DNA from: Bradyrhizobium sp. WSM471
GTDB lineage: Bacteria > Pseudomonadota > Alphaproteobacteria > Rhizobiales > Xanthobacteraceae
Direction of reading: 5' to 3'
Assembly (NCBI RefSeq): GCF_000244915.1
Contig: NZ_CM001442.1
Span: forward strand, 5,270,001-5,334,000
DNA length: 64,000 nt
The notes under the pieces were generated by a model. The model saw nothing but the letters and a program-made list of their open reading frames with translations. It had not been told where the DNA came from and did not search any database. Of this stretch, positions 1 to 8,190 are shown in pieces; the first letter of the stretch is position 1, and each line of letters starts with the position of its first letter. A program made the translations under genes and the position numbers.

Positions 1-599
1 GGGTCGCCTACTTCCTCGCCTTCCACGTCAAGTCGAAAACCTGGCAGATGGGACTGTCGCTGCTCTGCACGATCCCGTTCTGGACCTCCAACGTGATCCG
101 CATGATCGCCTGGATTCCGCTGCTCGGGCGCAATGGCCTTGTCAACTCAGGCTTGGTGAAGACGGGGCTGATCAACCATCCCGTTGAATGGCTGCTGTTC
201 TCCGAATTCTCCGTGGTGCTGGCGCTGGTTCACCTCTTCACCTTCTTCATGGTGGTGCCGATCTTCAACTCGATGGTGCGCATCGACAAATCGCTGATCG
301 AGGCCGCCTATGACGCCGGCGCGACCGGCTTCCAGACGCTGGTCAACGTCATCATCCCGCTCGCCAAGCCCGGCATCGTGATCGGCTCGATCTTCGTCAT
401 CACCATCGTGATGGGCGACTTCATCACCATCGGCGTGATGGGCGGGCAGCAGATCGCGGCCGCCGGCAAGATCATCGAGACGCGGGTGAATGCGCTGCAA
501 TTCCCGGCAGCAGCGGCCAACGCCGTGATCCTGCTCGTCATCACCTTCCTGATCATCACCATGATGTCGCGCATCGTCGACATCAAGAAGGAGCTCTAG
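1..599 (+). CDS. ABC transporter permease, PotB-like (5' end outside window)
   Basis: This is the C-terminal part of an inner-membrane permease of the spermidine/putrescine (Pot) type; the reading frame is open from base 3, so the start lies upstream. Several hydrophobic membrane segments are visible. The cytoplasmic EAA loop that docks onto the ATPase is clear (EAAYDAGATGFQTLVNVIIP region, bases 301-360). The frame stops at 597-599 and a second permease starts 3 bp later, as expected for a PotB/PotC heterodimer. The ATPase and binding protein should lie upstream. The substrate could be a polyamine, an amino acid derivative or, given the racemase downstream, a hydantoin-like compound; sequence alone does not decide. 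Confidence 0.9.
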   Translation, partial: VAYFLAFHVKSKTWQMGLSLLCTIPFWTSNVIRMIAWIPLLGRNGLVNSGLVKTGLINHPVEWLLFSEFSVVLALVHLFTFFMVVPIFNSMVRIDKSLIEAAYDAGATGFQTLVNVIIPLAKPGIVIGSIFVITIVMGDFITIGVMGGQQIAAAGKIIETRVNALQFPAAAANAVILLVITFLIITMMSRIVDIKKEL

Positions 600-602
600 A
601 GC

Positions 603-1481
603 ATGAAGGAAGGACGCCCGCGCTCTTTCTACGTGCTCGCGATCTTCTTCGCGGCCTACACGCTGTTTCTCTACGGCCCGATGATCGCGATCTATGTGCT
701 GTCGTTCCAGGGGCCGCAGGGCGGCCTCACCTTCCCGATGAACGGTGTGTCGACTTTCTGGATCGCAAAACTGTTCCAGGGCACCGGCATCGTCGATCTC
801 GGCGCGGCCTTTCGCCGCTCGCTGCTGCTCGGCATTATCGTGATGATCGTCACCGTCGTTCTGTCGGTCGCCGCCGGCATGGCGTTTCGCCGCAAGTTCA
901 AGGCGCAAAGCATCCTGTTCTACTCCGCGATCGCGAGCCTCATCGTGCCCTCGATCATCACTTCGCTCGGCATCTCGCTTGAATTCCGCATCATCGACGA
1001 TCTGATCAAGGGCACCATCAACGAGAATTTCGAAACCTCGATGGGCCTGCTCACCTCGGGCCTCGGTGCACATTTGACCTGGACGCTGCCGTTCGGCCTC
1101 CTCATCATGTTCGCGATCTTCAACCGCTTCGACCCGCGCCTTGAGGAAGCCGCGCGCGATCTCGGCGCGACGCCGTGGCAGGCCTTCCGTCATGTCGTGC
1201 TGCCGATCATCCTGCCTTCGGTGATCGGTATCGGCCTGTTCGGCTTCACCCTCTCCTGGGACGAGCTCGCACGCTCCAGCCAGGCGATCGGTGCGGTGAA
1301 CACGCTGCCGCTCGATCTCCAGGGCCTCACCACCACCGTGACCAACCCCGACATCTATGCGCTCGGCACCGTGATCTCCGCCGTCTCGTTCACGGTGATC
1401 AGCCTTGCGCTCGGCACCATCCACATGTTGAACAGGCGGCAGGCGGCCAAAGGCTCGGACGCCGGCAAAGGGCTTGTCTGA
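603..1481 (+). CDS. ABC transporter permease, PotC-like
   Basis: A 292-aa inner-membrane permease, the usual length of PotC/PotI-type subunits. The N-terminus carries a membrane segment (about residues 8-30, YVLAIFFAAYTLFLYGPM), followed by further segments and the EAA loop (EEAARDLGATPWQAFRHVVLP). It starts 3 bp after the partner permease and ends 4 bp before the racemase gene, so the three are very likely co-transcribed. The inferred role is to form the translocation channel with the upstream permease. Confidence 0.9.
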   Translation: MKEGRPRSFYVLAIFFAAYTLFLYGPMIAIYVLSFQGPQGGLTFPMNGVSTFWIAKLFQGTGIVDLGAAFRRSLLLGIIVMIVTVVLSVAAGMAFRRKFKAQSILFYSAIASLIVPSIITSLGISLEFRIIDDLIKGTINENFETSMGLLTSGLGAHLTWTLPFGLLIMFAIFNRFDPRLEEAARDLGATPWQAFRHVVLPIILPSVIGIGLFGFTLSWDELARSSQAIGAVNTLPLDLQGLTTTVTNPDIYALGTVISAVSFTVISLALGTIHMLNRRQAAKGSDAGKGLV

Positions 1482-1485
1482 TCTG

Positions 1486-2217
1486 ATGCGACTCCACGTC
1501 GTCAACCCCAACACCACGGCGTCGATGACGGCGAAGATCGCCGCCGCGGCGCGCAACATCGCCCTGCCCGACACATTGATCGACGCGCGCCAGCCCACGA
1601 TGGGCCCGGTCTCGATCGAGGGATTTTACGACGAGGCGTTCGCGGTGCCGGGCATGCTCGGCTGCATCCGCGAGGCCGACCGCGACGGCGCGGATGCGCA
1701 TGTCATCGCCTGCTTCGACGACACCGGCCTCGACGCCGCACGCGCCGCGGCAAAGGCACCCGTCATCGGCATTGGCGAGGCGGGCTTCCACATGGCGAGC
1801 CTGATCGCCGCGCGCTTCGCCGTGGTGACGACGCTCGGTGTCTCCATCGTGCCGATCGAACATAATTTGCGGAAATACGGCCTCGCCAATCGCTGCGTCC
1901 GCGTCCGCGCCGCCGAGGTGCCGGTGCTCGCGCTCGAGGAGCGCAACACCGATGCGCTCGCAAAAATCTCCACGGAAATCACGGCCGCGATCCGCGACGA
2001 CCGCGCAGAGGCCATCGTGCTCGGTTGCGCCGGCATGGCCGATCTCGCCAATGAACTCGCCGCCACGCACGGCCTCCCCGTGATCGACGGCGTCGCCGCC
2101 GCGGTGAGCTTGGCGGAATCGCTGGTGCGACTGGGACTGAAGACCTCCCGGCTCGGGCCCTACGCGGCGCCGCGCTCGAAGACCTATTCAGGTCCGTTTT
2201 CGCCGTTTCAGCCCTGA
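1486..2217 (+). CDS. Asp/Glu racemase family protein (hydantoin racemase-like)
   Basis: A 243-aa cytoplasmic protein of the aspartate/glutamate/hydantoin racemase superfamily. Members use two cysteines as acid/base to invert a carbon next to a carbonyl. Both are present: Cys76 in ACFDDTG and Cys181 in VLGCAGM. The N-terminal VVNPNTTASMT (residues 5-15) is typical of the hydantoin racemase branch. I chose ATG 1486, 4 bp after the permease stop; an in-frame TTG at 1474 would overlap that stop. Its position in a Pot-type ABC operon suggests that the imported compound is racemised or isomerised on entry. The exact substrate is unknown; maleate isomerase and allantoin racemase are relatives. Confidence 0.85.
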   Translation: MRLHVVNPNTTASMTAKIAAAARNIALPDTLIDARQPTMGPVSIEGFYDEAFAVPGMLGCIREADRDGADAHVIACFDDTGLDAARAAAKAPVIGIGEAGFHMASLIAARFAVVTTLGVSIVPIEHNLRKYGLANRCVRVRAAEVPVLALEERNTDALAKISTEITAAIRDDRAEAIVLGCAGMADLANELAATHGLPVIDGVAAAVSLAESLVRLGLKTSRLGPYAAPRSKTYSGPFSPFQP

Positions 2218-2393
2218 TCTCTGCCCCTGACGGGCGTTCGGAGGCCTCAAGGCCTCCTGATTGCTGGTATTTTTGCTCTTGGCCTCTTTTTGGTCCCATT
2301 CCTTGCCGAAACGTAACGCTTTCGGGACACCCGGCGGCCTCAGGGTTGCCGGTCTTCGCCACTCACCAAGTTTCAATTTGGGCTTTGTCAGCG

Positions 2394-2888
2394 ATGATCG
2401 ATCTCGCAGAGGACGCACCGTCCAACCCGCTTCTTCGCCTCGGCGCCCAGCCCATCGCGCTGACCGCCGCCGCCCTCCTCCTGCTGATCGCCGGTGTGAC
2501 CTCGATCGCGATCTGGCGCGCCTATACCGGATCAGCTCCCGAGACCGACCGGGTGGTGGCGACGCGGCAGCTACAGGCTCGCACCGCACAGGCCTCCGAG
2601 CAACTGGTCGAGAAGACCAAGGGGCTGGAAGCAACCCAGCAGGAATCGATTGACCAGCTCCAGGTCGTGCAGGACCAGCTCCAGAGTGTGAAGCGCTTGC
2701 TCGCATTCCAGCAGGCCGACACCAAGCGTCTGTCCGAGCAGGTCGCGACACTCAACGAGTCCATCGACGGCCTGCGGCAATCCTTTGCCAGCGCCCGGGC
2801 GACCGAGGCGGAGGCTCCCTCGGTTACCCGCAGGAAACCTGCACGGCACCGCGTCCAGGCCAGCGCACGCAAGCGCTCCCGCGGCTGA
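2394..2888 (+). CDS. Membrane-anchored coiled-coil protein, unknown function
   Basis: A 164-aa protein of no family I recognise. A single transmembrane helix lies at about residues 20-41 (IALTAAALLLLIAGVTSIAIW). A long polar Gln/Glu/Leu-rich stretch at about 55-125 (repeated QLQ, VKRLL, QVATLNESIDGL) is predicted coiled coil. The tail is very basic and rich in Arg and Lys. An in-frame start at 2346 would add 16 residues without obvious signal character; ATG 2394 places the helix at a normal distance from the N-terminus. No clear Shine-Dalgarno sequence is seen at either start. The gene stands alone. Confidence 0.65.
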   Translation: MIDLAEDAPSNPLLRLGAQPIALTAAALLLLIAGVTSIAIWRAYTGSAPETDRVVATRQLQARTAQASEQLVEKTKGLEATQQESIDQLQVVQDQLQSVKRLLAFQQADTKRLSEQVATLNESIDGLRQSFASARATEAEAPSVTRRKPARHRVQASARKRSRG

Positions 2889-3006
2889 TCAGTCGGCGCC
2901 GCCTAAATTTTTGGACTTGTGAACTGGATCACATTCGCCCGTATGATTCCAAGCGATGCTCGCCGTTACCGGATGGCGTGAGCCGATTTCAATGTCCGGG
3001 GCTGGC

Positions 3007-3047
3007 AAGGTCGTTGACGGTATATTGCGTCAACGGCCTTGTTTTTT
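3007..3047 (+). terminator. Rho-independent terminator (possible sRNA end)
   Basis: A 13-bp stem (arms 3007-3019 and 3028-3040, with one G-T wobble) has an 8-nt loop and is followed by six T's at 3042-3047. It points rightward. It lies about 120 bp after the coiled-coil gene, so it may end that transcript or a short RNA of its own (see findings). Confidence 0.75.
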
Positions 3048-3068
3048 AGTGGCCCAGATCCTCCCGCC

Positions 3069-3437
3069 TCATTCGCAGACGTCGACGCGACGGTATCGCC
3101 ATCCCGCAGGCGTCATCACGCGCTTGCGGACGACGTAACAGCCACCATAACCGCCATCGTCGTATCCGGTACCATAGTAATAGGAACTGCCGTAGGAGGG
3201 GTAACCGTAGCCGTAATAGCCGCCGTAGTAACCGGCGCCGGCGATACCCGCCCCGATGGCGACGCCCGGCCAGAAGCCACCGCCATGCCAGTGGCCGCCA
3301 TGACCCCAGCCGCCACCATGGCCCCAGCCACCGCCGCCATGGCCCCAGCCGCCGTGACCGCCCGCTTGTGCCGCCTGCGGCATCGACAACCCAACCGCCA
3401 CCACGGCCAGCGCCGTCAACATCATCTTCCGTAACAT
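3069..3437 (-). CDS. Secreted Gly/His/Tyr-rich protein
   Basis: A 122-aa exported low-complexity protein. Residues 1-25 form a signal peptide (MLRKMMLTALAVVAVGLSM, then Ala-rich, cleavage near AQA-GG). The mature part opens with tandem GGWGHGGG/GGHWHGGG repeats, continues with a short hydrophobic glycine-rich stretch (GVAIGAGIAGAG), then Gly-Tyr-rich sequence and a C-terminal YRRVDVCE with paired cysteines. ATG 3437 is chosen because a GGAGGA site sits 7 nt upstream; an in-frame start 10 codons earlier lacks one. Proteins of this build are common in rhizobia and of unknown role. The His-Gly tracts could bind metal, which is inference only. Confidence 0.8.
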   Translation of the reverse strand: MLRKMMLTALAVVAVGLSMPQAAQAGGHGGWGHGGGGWGHGGGWGHGGHWHGGGFWPGVAIGAGIAGAGYYGGYYGYGYPSYGSSYYYGTGYDDGGYGGCYVVRKRVMTPAGWRYRRVDVCE

Positions 3438-3540
3438 CACTCGATCCTCCGCGTGGAGACGCTCCACGGCTCAAAGCAGGACCAAGCTAATTGGCTTGCG
3501 GCGTTCCTGACAGCCTCACTGTCTCACTTCCGCGCGAGCA

Positions 3541-3843
3541 TCAGCAGCCGCGGCAGATGCTCTTGAGCTTCTTGTCGAGCAGCCGGTTCTCGGCGTTGAC
3601 GGCAGCGTCGGTGGATCCACCTGCGCCGCTCCCGGTGGTGGTTCCGGAGGTGGCATTCGCTCCCGATGATTGCGCCGTACCCAGACTGTTGGTGCCGGGC
3701 GCGGGAGCCGAAGAATTGGCGACACCTCCGGCCGATCCCGCAGTGCCGCCGGTGGCTTGCGCGAACGATACGGCCGGCATCGCGGCAAGGGCGAAGATCA
3801 TGATCACGATCTTGATTGAACGGGTTGTGGGCAATCTGGCCAT
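3541..3843 (-). CDS. Small secreted Ser/Gly/Thr-rich protein
   Basis: A 100-aa protein with a signal peptide (about residues 1-27: basic ARLPTTRSIK, then a hydrophobic IVIMIFALAAMPA core, cleavage near SFA-QA). A low-complexity Gly/Ser/Thr/Ala linker follows, then a conserved-looking C-terminus, NAENRLLDKKLKSICRGC, with two cysteines. ATG 3843 has an AAGGAGAA site 7-8 nt upstream; a longer in-frame start at 3984 would hide the signal peptide and is rejected. The family is unknown to me. Confidence 0.75.
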   Translation of the reverse strand: MARLPTTRSIKIVIMIFALAAMPAVSFAQATGGTAGSAGGVANSSAPAPGTNSLGTAQSSGANATSGTTTGSGAGGSTDAAVNAENRLLDKKLKSICRGC

Positions 3844-3985
3844 TGAAATTCTCCTTCGCCGGTCAACCGCCGCAGCCAAGACCGGTTCCGGAACAAATGC
3901 CGTCGCACCAGCTTGAAACCGGGCAGGCGGCACGATCACGCGCAAGCTGATCTTCTGCTCCGGAAAACAGAAAGGCGCAGTCACG

Positions 3986-4150
3986 ATGAACGATCGCGAT
4001 GCTTTTGCAGAAGGCGAACGCGCGGCGCGTCAAAACATTCCGGCGGAAGCCAATCCGTACCAGGACGGCAGCGACGAGCATGCCCTTTGGTCCGCGGGGC
4101 ACGAGAAGGTCGCAAGCGCAATAGAAGCCCGCGAGTCCGAAGGAAGCTGA
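3986..4150 (+). CDS. Rmf-like microprotein (ribosome modulation factor family)
   Basis: A 54-aa reading frame, ATG 3986 to TGA 4150, easily missed because of its size. The product has the Rmf/CrpP pattern: AFAEGERAARQ, then NPYQDGSDEHALWSAGHEKV. This matches the family layout of a G-x-x-A-A helix, an N/CPY turn, a W, and a G-[WH] helix. In gammaproteobacteria Rmf dimerises 70S ribosomes into inactive 100S particles; many alphaproteobacterial members are uncharacterised. The cysteine before PY in classical Rmf is Asn here. It converges with the carbonic anhydrase gene with a 2-bp gap. Assignment rests on motif memory. Confidence 0.6.
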   Translation: MNDRDAFAEGERAARQNIPAEANPYQDGSDEHALWSAGHEKVASAIEARESEGS

Positions 4151-4152
4151 GC

Positions 4153-4683
4153 TCACCCGATCCGCTTGAGGCCCTTCGTGAAGCGCGGGCCGTTTGCGAC
4201 GTAGAACTTCGCCGCGCTGCCCATCTTCTGCACCTGGGCGTCGTCGAGCGTGCGGATCACCCGCGCCGGCGAACCGATGATCAGGGACCGTTCGGGGAAT
4301 TCCTTGCCCTCGGTGATGACGGAGCCGGCGCCGACGATGCTGTTGCGGCCGATCCTGGCGCCGTTCATCACGATGGAGCCCATGCCGACGAGCGCGCCGT
4401 CCTCGATGGTGCAACCGTGCAGGATGACGTTGTGGCCGATCGTACAGTTCCTGCCGATCTGAAGCGGAAAACCGAGATCGGTGTGGCAGGTCGAGCCGTC
4501 CTGCACGTTGGCGCCCTCGCCGATCTCGATCCACTCATTGTCGCCGCGCAGCACCGCGCCGAACCAGACGCTCGCGCCCGGCTTCAGGCGCACGCGGCCG
4601 ATCACGGTGGCGGTCTCCGCGATGAAGTAGTTGCCGTCGGCGGGAAGGTCGGGCGCCTGCCCGTCGAGCTCGTAGATCGCCAT
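4153..4683 (-). CDS. Gamma-class carbonic anhydrase-like hexapeptide protein
   Basis: A 176-aa left-handed beta-helix protein with repeated [LIV]-G-x4 hexapeptides from about residue 27 to 142. The three histidines that hold the active-site metal in gamma carbonic anhydrases are spaced correctly: His67, His84 and His89 (CHTDLG, then TIGHNVILHG). It is probably a cytoplasmic homotrimer of the YrdA/PaaY branch; whether it hydrates CO2 or acts on acyl thioesters is unknown. ATG 4683 has an AGGAGA site; the in-frame start 7 codons upstream lacks support. Confidence 0.88.
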   Translation of the reverse strand: MAIYELDGQAPDLPADGNYFIAETATVIGRVRLKPGASVWFGAVLRGDNEWIEIGEGANVQDGSTCHTDLGFPLQIGRNCTIGHNVILHGCTIEDGALVGMGSIVMNGARIGRNSIVGAGSVITEGKEFPERSLIIGSPARVIRTLDDAQVQKMGSAAKFYVANGPRFTKGLKRIG

Positions 4684-4773
4684 GAGGGTCTCCTGTCGGG
4701 TCAACCCCAGCCATAGCGAAACGGCAGCCTCGACGCAAAGGCCCGCCGTGCAGGCAGCCCTACAGCGGGCGCA

Positions 4774-5103
4774 TCAGACCAGAACGCCGGCCGCGCGGAG
4801 CGTCATCAGGAAGAAGGTGCCGCTCATCATGCTCCAGAAGCCGGCGATGACGGTGGCCATCATCACGAATTCGACGCGGCGGCTCTCCAGCTGCCTGCCG
4901 CGCAGGGTGTTGCGCATGATGATGAAAGGCGCCGCGAACACCAGGAACGGAACCGCCGCGAAGGTCTTCGGCGCCACGCCGTCCTGCAACAGACCGAAGC
5001 CGGCGGGCCGCTGTGCGACCGTCTGGTACCCGCTCACGAGCGCGCCCGCGAGCGCGAAACCGATGCCGATCGAGAAGAATGTATTGAGAGCTTCAGGTGT
5101 CAT
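4774..5103 (-). CDS. Small conserved inner-membrane protein
   Basis: A 109-aa protein with three hydrophobic segments: about residues 8-27 (NTFFSIGIGFALAGALVSGY), 48-62 (FAAVPFLVFAAPFII) and 82-102 (MMATVIAGFWSMMSGTFFL). A basic loop (RNTLRGRQLESRR) lies between the second and third. I think it belongs to an uncharacterised alphaproteobacterial family but cannot name it. The gene stands alone between the carbonic anhydrase gene and a divergent gene at 5326. Confidence 0.7.
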   Translation of the reverse strand: MTPEALNTFFSIGIGFALAGALVSGYQTVAQRPAGFGLLQDGVAPKTFAAVPFLVFAAPFIIMRNTLRGRQLESRRVEFVMMATVIAGFWSMMSGTFFLMTLRAAGVLV

Positions 5104-5325
5104 CGGAACGGTCCGCCCTTACGCAACGCGAGGTGCCTTCCTGTGACAAAGAGTGCCGGTTAACGCTACATTATCCTTAAGGGAAGGTTAACGCCGCCGG
5201 CCGTTCCACGCAGGCCTCTCTCCCTTCCCTGCAGCCGGCGAACGCTCCGCGAAATCGCCACCACGTGGCATATTCGCCGCTGATTCGTCGGCCATCGGCC
5301 GATTTCCGGCTCATTCGCGCGGCTC

Positions 5326-6033
5326 ATGACGGTATTTTCGGCAACCTCCCCTCAATCGCCCCGGGCGCGCACCCGGGCCCACGTCATCCCGATCGTGCTC
5401 GGCGGCACTGCCGCGTTGTGCGCCGTCGCGCTCGTCGCCTATTTGTTGTGGCCGACCTGGGGTCCGAGCGGCGCGAGTGCCCCGGACAAGCTGCCAGTGA
5501 GCGTCGGCGGCACGCTGTTCAACCTGCCGACCACTGCGATCCGCATGAAGATCCAGCGCCACTCCGGGCCGCAGGAGCGGATCGATCTCGACTTCCTGTA
5601 TCCCTCGCTGGAGCCGCCGGGCGCGCCGAAGCACGTCACCGCCGATAGCGTGGATGCGGCGATGCAGCCGATCGACCGCATCTTCCTGTCGATCGCCGCG
5701 CATCGCGATGCGATGTCGCCCGAGCAGCGCGCAGCCACGATCTATCCGCGCTATCTCGACCAGGCCGCGGCAACGCCCCAGGACGGGCTGACGATGCGGG
5801 TGTTCCGCGCCGATACGCCTTACGGCAGCGAGGATCTCTATTCTGCCGCAAGCCCTGCGCTGACCGCGCGCTGCACGCGCGATGGAGCGACGCCAGGCAT
5901 GTGCCTCGCCGAACGCCGCGTCGGCGGCGCCGACCTCACCTTCCGCTTTCCGCGCAGCTGGCTGTCGCAATGGCGCGATGCGGCGGAAGCGATGGAGAAG
6001 CTGACGGCGCAACTGCGCGGCCCGAAGGGCTGA
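5326..6033 (+). CDS. Membrane-anchored protein of unknown function
   Basis: A 235-aa protein. The N-terminus is polar, one transmembrane helix lies at about residues 20-43 (VIPIVLGGTAALCAVALVAYLLW), and the remainder (about 190 residues) should be periplasmic. It contains two cysteines near the end (ARCTRDGATPGMC) that could form a disulfide and a helical C-terminal tail. No known domain recognised. The upstream region 5104-5325 is the divergent promoter region shared with the leftward membrane protein gene. Confidence 0.65.
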   Translation: MTVFSATSPQSPRARTRAHVIPIVLGGTAALCAVALVAYLLWPTWGPSGASAPDKLPVSVGGTLFNLPTTAIRMKIQRHSGPQERIDLDFLYPSLEPPGAPKHVTADSVDAAMQPIDRIFLSIAAHRDAMSPEQRAATIYPRYLDQAAATPQDGLTMRVFRADTPYGSEDLYSAASPALTARCTRDGATPGMCLAERRVGGADLTFRFPRSWLSQWRDAAEAMEKLTAQLRGPKG

Positions 6034-6348
6034 GCGGGGCTTCTCGGCCCGACTTCGGCTTGGGCTGGAGCCCGTAAACCAAAAACTGCGAAAACAACCC
6101 CATGCACAGTAGCCAAGCATTGGCGCCATCGAGCATTTCGTCTTTTTCGAACGAGCGTTGACCCGTCGGGCAAAACAGGAGCACAATGGGCAACATGGGA
6201 AGATCGATTTGAATATGCCGTTGGGTATTCCACCCGATAGCGGAATTGTCCGGATCGCCGTAGCGATGTGTGACTGGCATCACTGATCATAGATTGCTTT
6301 TTGGCTATCCTGCGAAATAATCTGACGCGATTGCATTCGGGGGCTGGA
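6034..6348. other. Intergenic region with a dispersed repeat copy
   Basis: 315 bp without a convincing gene. It holds one copy of a 25-bp dispersed repeat (6088-6112) and otherwise AT-richer sequence that should contain the promoter of the caspase-like gene. Small open frames here have no ribosome-binding site and no recognisable product. Confidence 0.6.
6088..6112 (+). repeat. 25-bp dispersed repeat, copy 1
   Basis: Bases 6088-6112 (beginning GCGAAAACAACC and ending CACAGTAG) are identical to 41983-42007 in the same orientation. Both are preceded by a run of A's. Both lie shortly downstream of a rightward gene. Function unknown. Confidence 0.8.
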
Positions 6349-8190
6349 ATGCGGCTTCGGCTGTTTGGTTTGTTGATTATTGCGAGCTGGCTTACGACTT
6401 GGCTTGGAACCGGCGCGGCGCTGGCCGAGAAGCGCGTCGCGCTCGTCATCGGCAACTCGGCCTACAAGAACGTGGGGAGGCTCGCGAATCCCGCGAACGA
6501 TGCGGCGCTGGTCGGCGGCATGTTCAGGAAGGCTGGGTTCGATACGGTCGACGTCAAGCTCGACCTGACCGTAGTCGACATGCGCAAGGCGCTGCGGGAG
6601 TTCGGCAACAAGGTCCGAGAGGCGGACGTTGCTGTCGTCTACTACGCCGGCCATGGCATCGAGCTTGACGGCACCAACTATCTGATCCCGACCGATGGCG
6701 CCCTGGAGACCGATACCGATGTTCTCGACGAGGCGTTTTCGCTCGACCGGGTGCTGTTTGCGGTCGAACCAGCCAAGCAACTGCGCCTCGTCATCCTGGA
6801 TGCCTGCCGCGACAATCCCTTCGCCAAGACGATGAAGCGTACGATAGCCTCGCGGGCCATCGGACGCGGCCTTGCCAAGGTGGAGCCGACCAGCCCGAAC
6901 ACGATGGTCGCCTTCGCGGCCAAGGCGGGCTCAACTGCGTCCGATGGCGATACGAAGCACAGCCCGTTTGCCACAGCTCTGGTTGAACGCCTGCCCACGC
7001 CGGGGCTCGACCTGGGCAAGGCCTTTCGATTCATTCGCGATGATGTGCTCAAGACCACCGGCAACAAGCAGGAGCCTTTCGTTTACGGCTCGCTCGGCGG
7101 TGACGACGTGGCCCTTGTTCCGGCCAAGCCGGTCGCGACCGGGCCGCAAGCGAATCCCCAAGATGCAGTTCGCCGCGATTACGAGCTGGCACTGCAGGCA
7201 GGTGATCGCGACGCATGGGAAGCGTTCCTCCAAGCCTACCCTGAGGGTTTTTACGCGAACCTTGCGCGGGTGCAATTGAAGAAGATCGGGGCCGAAGATG
7301 CCCGCGCCATCGCAGCAGAGAAAGCCAAGCAGGCTGAAGACGAGAAGGCGCGGCTCGTGGCAGAGCGCGCCAAGAAGGCTGAGCAGGACAAGGCTGCGGC
7401 CGCGGCGAAGGCTGCCGAAGATGCCCGCATTGCGGCCGAGAAGGCCAAGCAGGTCGAAGAGGCCAAGGCGGCGGCCGCCGAGCAGCGCAGGAAGGATGCA
7501 GAAGCAGCCGTCGCCAAGGCGCTGGCCGACAAGCAGGCTGCCGAAAAGACGCTCGCGGAAAAGATTGCAAACGACAAGGCGGCTGCCGAGCCGGCGAAAC
7601 AGGCGGCTGAGAAGGCCCAGCGTGACGGTGAACAGAAGGTCGCGGCCGTGGCCCCGACCCAGTCGCCGCCCTCTCGCTCGCCCCAGGAGACCGCCAAACT
7701 CGTGCAGTCAGAACTGCGCCGAGTCGGCTGTCTCGCGAGCAATGCGGACGGCGAGTGGAATGCGACCTCGCAGCGCTCGCTGACCCTGTTCAACAAGCAT
7801 GCCGGCACGAAGTTCGACGCCAAGCTGGCGAGCTTCGAGGCGCTCGACGCCATCAAGGCAAAGCCGGGGCGGGTCTGCCCGTTGGTCTGCAACCGCGGCT
7901 TCAGGGCCGATGGCGATAATTGCGTCAAGATCGCCTGCGGCGCCGGCTATCGCATCAATGACGACAATGAGTGCGAGAAGGTTCAGGACAAGAAACCTGT
8001 TGCGACGCGCGAGAATAACAAACCGCGCGACGACGAGCGGAAGAAGGTCGAAGGAGCCCCCGCGAAGCCGCAAGCTAGTGGACAGATGATCTGTGGGCGG
8101 GCTAGTTGCAGGCCGGTGGGTCCGGGCTGCCGCCTCGAATCAAGAAGCCAAAACGGCGGCCAGCTTGTTAACTTCGAAGTCTGCAACTAA
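6349..8190 (+). CDS. Secreted caspase-like (peptidase C14) multidomain protein
   Basis: A 613-aa exported protein. The signal peptide spans about residues 1-26 (cleavage near ALA-EK). A caspase p20-like domain follows at about 27-240, with the catalytic dyad His102 (YYAGHGIE) and Cys153 (LDACRDNPF). Next come a long Ala/Lys/Glu-rich coiled coil (about 310-440), a domain resembling peptidoglycan-binding folds (ETAKLVQSELRRVGC onward, about 455-505), and a cysteine-rich segment (CPLVCNRGF, then CVKIACGAGYRI). ATG 6349 gives a proper signal peptide; an upstream TTG at 6301 does not. Metacaspase-like proteins cleave after Arg/Lys or Asp. The periplasmic location and wall-binding-like part suggest envelope work, which is inference. 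Confidence 0.85.
   Translation: MRLRLFGLLIIASWLTTWLGTGAALAEKRVALVIGNSAYKNVGRLANPANDAALVGGMFRKAGFDTVDVKLDLTVVDMRKALREFGNKVREADVAVVYYAGHGIELDGTNYLIPTDGALETDTDVLDEAFSLDRVLFAVEPAKQLRLVILDACRDNPFAKTMKRTIASRAIGRGLAKVEPTSPNTMVAFAAKAGSTASDGDTKHSPFATALVERLPTPGLDLGKAFRFIRDDVLKTTGNKQEPFVYGSLGGDDVALVPAKPVATGPQANPQDAVRRDYELALQAGDRDAWEAFLQAYPEGFYANLARVQLKKIGAEDARAIAAEKAKQAEDEKARLVAERAKKAEQDKAAAAAKAAEDARIAAEKAKQVEEAKAAAAEQRRKDAEAAVAKALADKQAAEKTLAEKIANDKAAAEPAKQAAEKAQRDGEQKVAAVAPTQSPPSRSPQETAKLVQSELRRVGCLASNADGEWNATSQRSLTLFNKHAGTKFDAKLASFEALDAIKAKPGRVCPLVCNRGFRADGDNCVKIACGAGYRINDDNECEKVQDKKPVATRENNKPRDDERKKVEGAPAKPQASGQMICGRASCRPVGPGCRLESRSQNGGQLVNFEVCN

Noticed and set aside
147..1598. 483-codon leftward open frame opposite the Pot-type permeases
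   Set aside because: High-GC third-position shadow: the product is an unbroken Arg/Asp/His/Gly-rich mix without any fold, while the plus strand encodes two clear permeases.
2240..2257. GGAGGCCT/AGGCCTCC hairpin after the racemase gene
   Set aside because: Two-base loop is too tight for the full stem and no T-run follows directly; not called as a terminator.
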